A stretch of 20,884 nucleotides of DNA. Origin: a virus. The stretch spans positions 1 through 20,884 of IMG/VR virus record IMGVR_UViG_3300030419_000958; one strand, 5' to 3'. The number at the start of each line of letters is the position of its first letter. Within the stretch, counting starts at the first letter, position 1. The position numbers and the translations under genes are program-made. The notes beneath the pieces were generated by a model, which had not been told where the DNA came from, did no database searches, and was given only the letters and a program-made list of their open reading frames with translations. Below, one piece after another: positions 19,684 through 20,884 of this stretch.

Positions 19684-19941
19684 TTATTTGAAAATGTTTA
19701 CTTTTTCCATTAGAGTTTTATTTTTTTCCTCTAATTCTCTTGTGCGCTTCGTTTCTATTGCGCTAATGCGACTATTTAGGTCGCTTAAATCTTTTTCAAT
19801 TATTTCTATATGTCTTTGGTTATCTGCCATACGCTTCTGGGCTTGGTAATAACTGCCGACAATAATTGTAACCAGCACCACAATCTGCACGAGCCATTTA
19901 ATATTAATCGTGATAGCAAGGTCATCATTCAGGTTTGCCAT
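19684..19941 (-). CDS. Membrane-anchored coiled-coil protein (85 aa)
   Basis: 85 residues. Membrane helix at about 14-32 (IKWLVQIVVLVTIIVGSYY) followed by a coiled coil (KRMADNQRHIEIIEKDLSDL and onward). Similar architecture to the gene at 20086-20361, suggesting diverged paralogues or shared function. GGAG is ten bases before the ATG. Possible holin-accessory or spanin-like membrane protein. Confidence 0.6.
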   Translation of the reverse strand: MANLNDDLAITINIKWLVQIVVLVTIIVGSYYQAQKRMADNQRHIEIIEKDLSDLNSRISAIETKRTRELEEKNKTLMEKVNIFK

Positions 19942-20089
19942 CTATATTAAACTCCGTTGTGTCTGGTGGTAATTCTGTTTTAATTCCAATTCTTTCTTCA
20001 AACTTATTTACAGCAGGCTCTAGCGTGCCTTTTGCATCCGCAATTACAATCACAATCGCAGTCGCGCATAATGTATAAAACCATGTCAT
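19925..20089 (-). CDS. Small protein with N-terminal membrane segment (54 aa)
   Basis: 54 residues: MTWFYTLCATAIVIVIADAKG then GTLEPAVNKFEERIGIKTELPPDTTEFNIDGKPE (split here for display). The first 17 residues look like a signal or anchor, with ADAKG as a possible cleavage region. The ATG overlaps the upstream TGA (ATGA); its own stop is 17 bases inside the next gene. No family recognised. It may be exported or membrane-anchored. Confidence 0.6.
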   Translation of the reverse strand: MTWFYTLCATAIVIVIADAKGTLEPAVNKFEERIGIKTELPPDTTEFNIDGKPE

Positions 20090-20361
20090 TTCTTTCCATC
20101 TCTTAATCTCATAATCTCTTCTTCAATTCTTCTAATTTTTTCATCTTGTCTAACATCACTTGGTATTGGTAAGTCTTGCATCGCTTTCATTTCTTCAATA
20201 GAGGTCTCATTCCCTTGCGCTTGATGCTCTAAAAAACTAATTCTAGTATTTAGTTGTCCATAGCCCCAGACCATTGCAGAAATAAAACCCACCGCTTGTA
20301 TTAACATCGGAAGACTAATATTGAAACTAGAATTTTCTCCTATAGGTTGCTTATTTGTCAT
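20086..20361 (-). CDS. Membrane-anchored coiled-coil protein (91 aa)
   Basis: 91 residues from ATG 20361; a longer start at 20397 would run through another small gene. One membrane helix (about 14-35: NISLPMLIQAVGFISAMVWGY) and a coiled coil (TRISFLEHQAQGNETSIEEM..., IRRIEEEIMRLRDGKK). Resembles the gene at 19684-19941 in architecture. Starts by an 11-base overlap with the upstream 26-aa gene. Lysis or membrane role inferred. Confidence 0.6.
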   Translation of the reverse strand: MTNKQPIGENSSFNISLPMLIQAVGFISAMVWGYGQLNTRISFLEHQAQGNETSIEEMKAMQDLPIPSDVRQDEKIRRIEEEIMRLRDGKK

Positions 20362-20431
20362 AATAACACATAAAATAAATAGCAGTCGCAAACACACAGA
20401 GTGCTATTGCCTGTAAAGCTATTTCATTCAT
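20351..20431 (-). CDS. Tiny membrane peptide (26 aa)
   Basis: A 26-residue ORF, MNEIALQAIALCVFATAIYF ending MCYYDK, almost entirely one membrane helix. Its ATG overlaps the end of the upstream gene and its TAA lies inside the next. Perfect coupling on both sides makes translation likely. Confidence 0.55.
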   Translation of the reverse strand: MNEIALQAIALCVFATAIYFMCYYDK

Positions 20432-20708
20432 TTTTTGGTCTTGGTCTTGGCTTTGGCTTTTTATTAATAACAATACTTTTAGTATAAACAGGTTTTATAT
20501 GCGGTCTTGTTTCCCAATATCTATAATCATCTGTATTCCAGCCAATCGCTATTGCATTTGGATAATATCTATGTGCAAAAGCATCTGATCTATACACCTT
20601 GATCACCCTGCCACTATCAGAATAAGTTATAACCTCAGATGGTACAGGTTCACCCATATCGCCACTAAGAGCATATCCTAAAATCAATCCTAGCATAAAC
20701 TGTATCAT
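20424..20708 (-). CDS. Secreted or anchored protein with KPRPRPK tail (94 aa)
   Basis: 94 residues. A hydrophobic N terminus (MIQFMLGLILGYALSGD) is a likely signal peptide or anchor. A Tyr-rich middle (YSDSGRVIKVYRSDAFAHRY, RYWETRPHIKP) is followed by a basic Pro-rich tail, KKPKPRPRPKNE, typical of periplasmic or virion-associated small proteins. The ATG overlaps the stop of the upstream gene; TTG at 20711 is an alternative. No family recognised. Confidence 0.55.
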   Translation of the reverse strand: MIQFMLGLILGYALSGDMGEPVPSEVITYSDSGRVIKVYRSDAFAHRYYPNAIAIGWNTDDYRYWETRPHIKPVYTKSIVINKKPKPRPRPKNE

Positions 20709-20884
20709 CAATTACTACCGTTGTTTATGCGTTGAGCATCTATATAAATTTTATTAAAATCCATTGCAGTAGAATCAAGCTGTAGCTGAATCAGTTTAAA
20801 TAAGCTATCCACTTCAAATGCGTTTCTTGTTACCTCTGCATTTAATTCATCTCTGGTTTTACCAAAGTAAAATTCATCTGCACA
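20708..20884 (-). CDS. Partial CDS, C-terminal 58 residues
   Basis: Open reading frame reaching the window edge. The visible part contains CADEFYFGKTRDELNAEVTR and DSLFKLIQLQLDSTAMDFNK, ending IYIDAQRINNGSN. Helical, acidic. It is probably the previous gene of the late operon. The start lies beyond 20884; no family recognised. Confidence 0.55.
   Translation of the reverse strand, partial: CADEFYFGKTRDELNAEVTRNAFEVDSLFKLIQLQLDSTAMDFNKIYIDAQRINNGSN

Overview
The window is part of a temperate, siphovirus-like bacteriophage genome with low GC (roughly 40% by eye). Its host is bacterial: there is a sigma70-like promoter, Shine-Dalgarno sites precede many genes, and the att core is a tRNA-Ser 3' end. 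Several small proteins resemble types I associate with uncultured marine phages (a Zn-ribbon protein, a GKGTYG basic peptide, an LSPTDKDD membrane peptide). That habitat guess comes from memory of families, not from a search.

Layout: (1) 55-224 is a dense array of GTATCA repeats, possibly a replication origin. (2) 216-7033, minus strand, is an early operon of replication, recombination and modification genes, read from right to left: repressor, excisionase-like protein, small proteins, SSB, Hjc-like resolvase, a block of tiny overlapping genes, Nmad1/DUF1599 protein, GIY-YIG nuclease, PD-(D/E)XK nuclease, Zn-ribbon, Dam-type methylase, CHC2/Toprim primase and RepA-like ATPase. (3) 7034-7185 is the divergent control region, with a 7+3+7 palindromic operator. 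(4) 7186-8720, plus strand, holds an HTH regulator and a tyrosine integrase. (5) 8721-9014 is attP: a 3' tRNA-Ser fragment among five copies of a TCGGTAG-like motif, beside a 10-bp tandem repeat. (6) 9015-20884, minus strand, is a late operon read from right to left: small membrane/coiled-coil proteins, lysozyme-like protein, connector-like protein, two paralogous tail-completion-like proteins, tail tube, tail assembly chaperone with a -1 frameshift, tape measure and distal tail proteins. Terminase, portal and capsid genes are not visible and probably lie beyond 20884.

attP has phage tail genes on one side and the phage integrase on the other, so the sequence looks like the circular or virion form rather than an integrated prophage.

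I read at least fifteen supported genes of 26-55 codons directly from the sequence. Most are tied to their neighbours by ATGA, TAATG or short out-of-frame overlaps. The most notable observations are a methylase gene bounded by two copies of the same 17-bp stop/start junction; the chain of overlapping microgenes at 4558-5281; the A AAA AAG frameshift site that explains the apparently empty 13901-14293; tandem paralogous tail genes, one with an inserted TSDGE repeat; and the repeat arrays at the origin candidate and attP.
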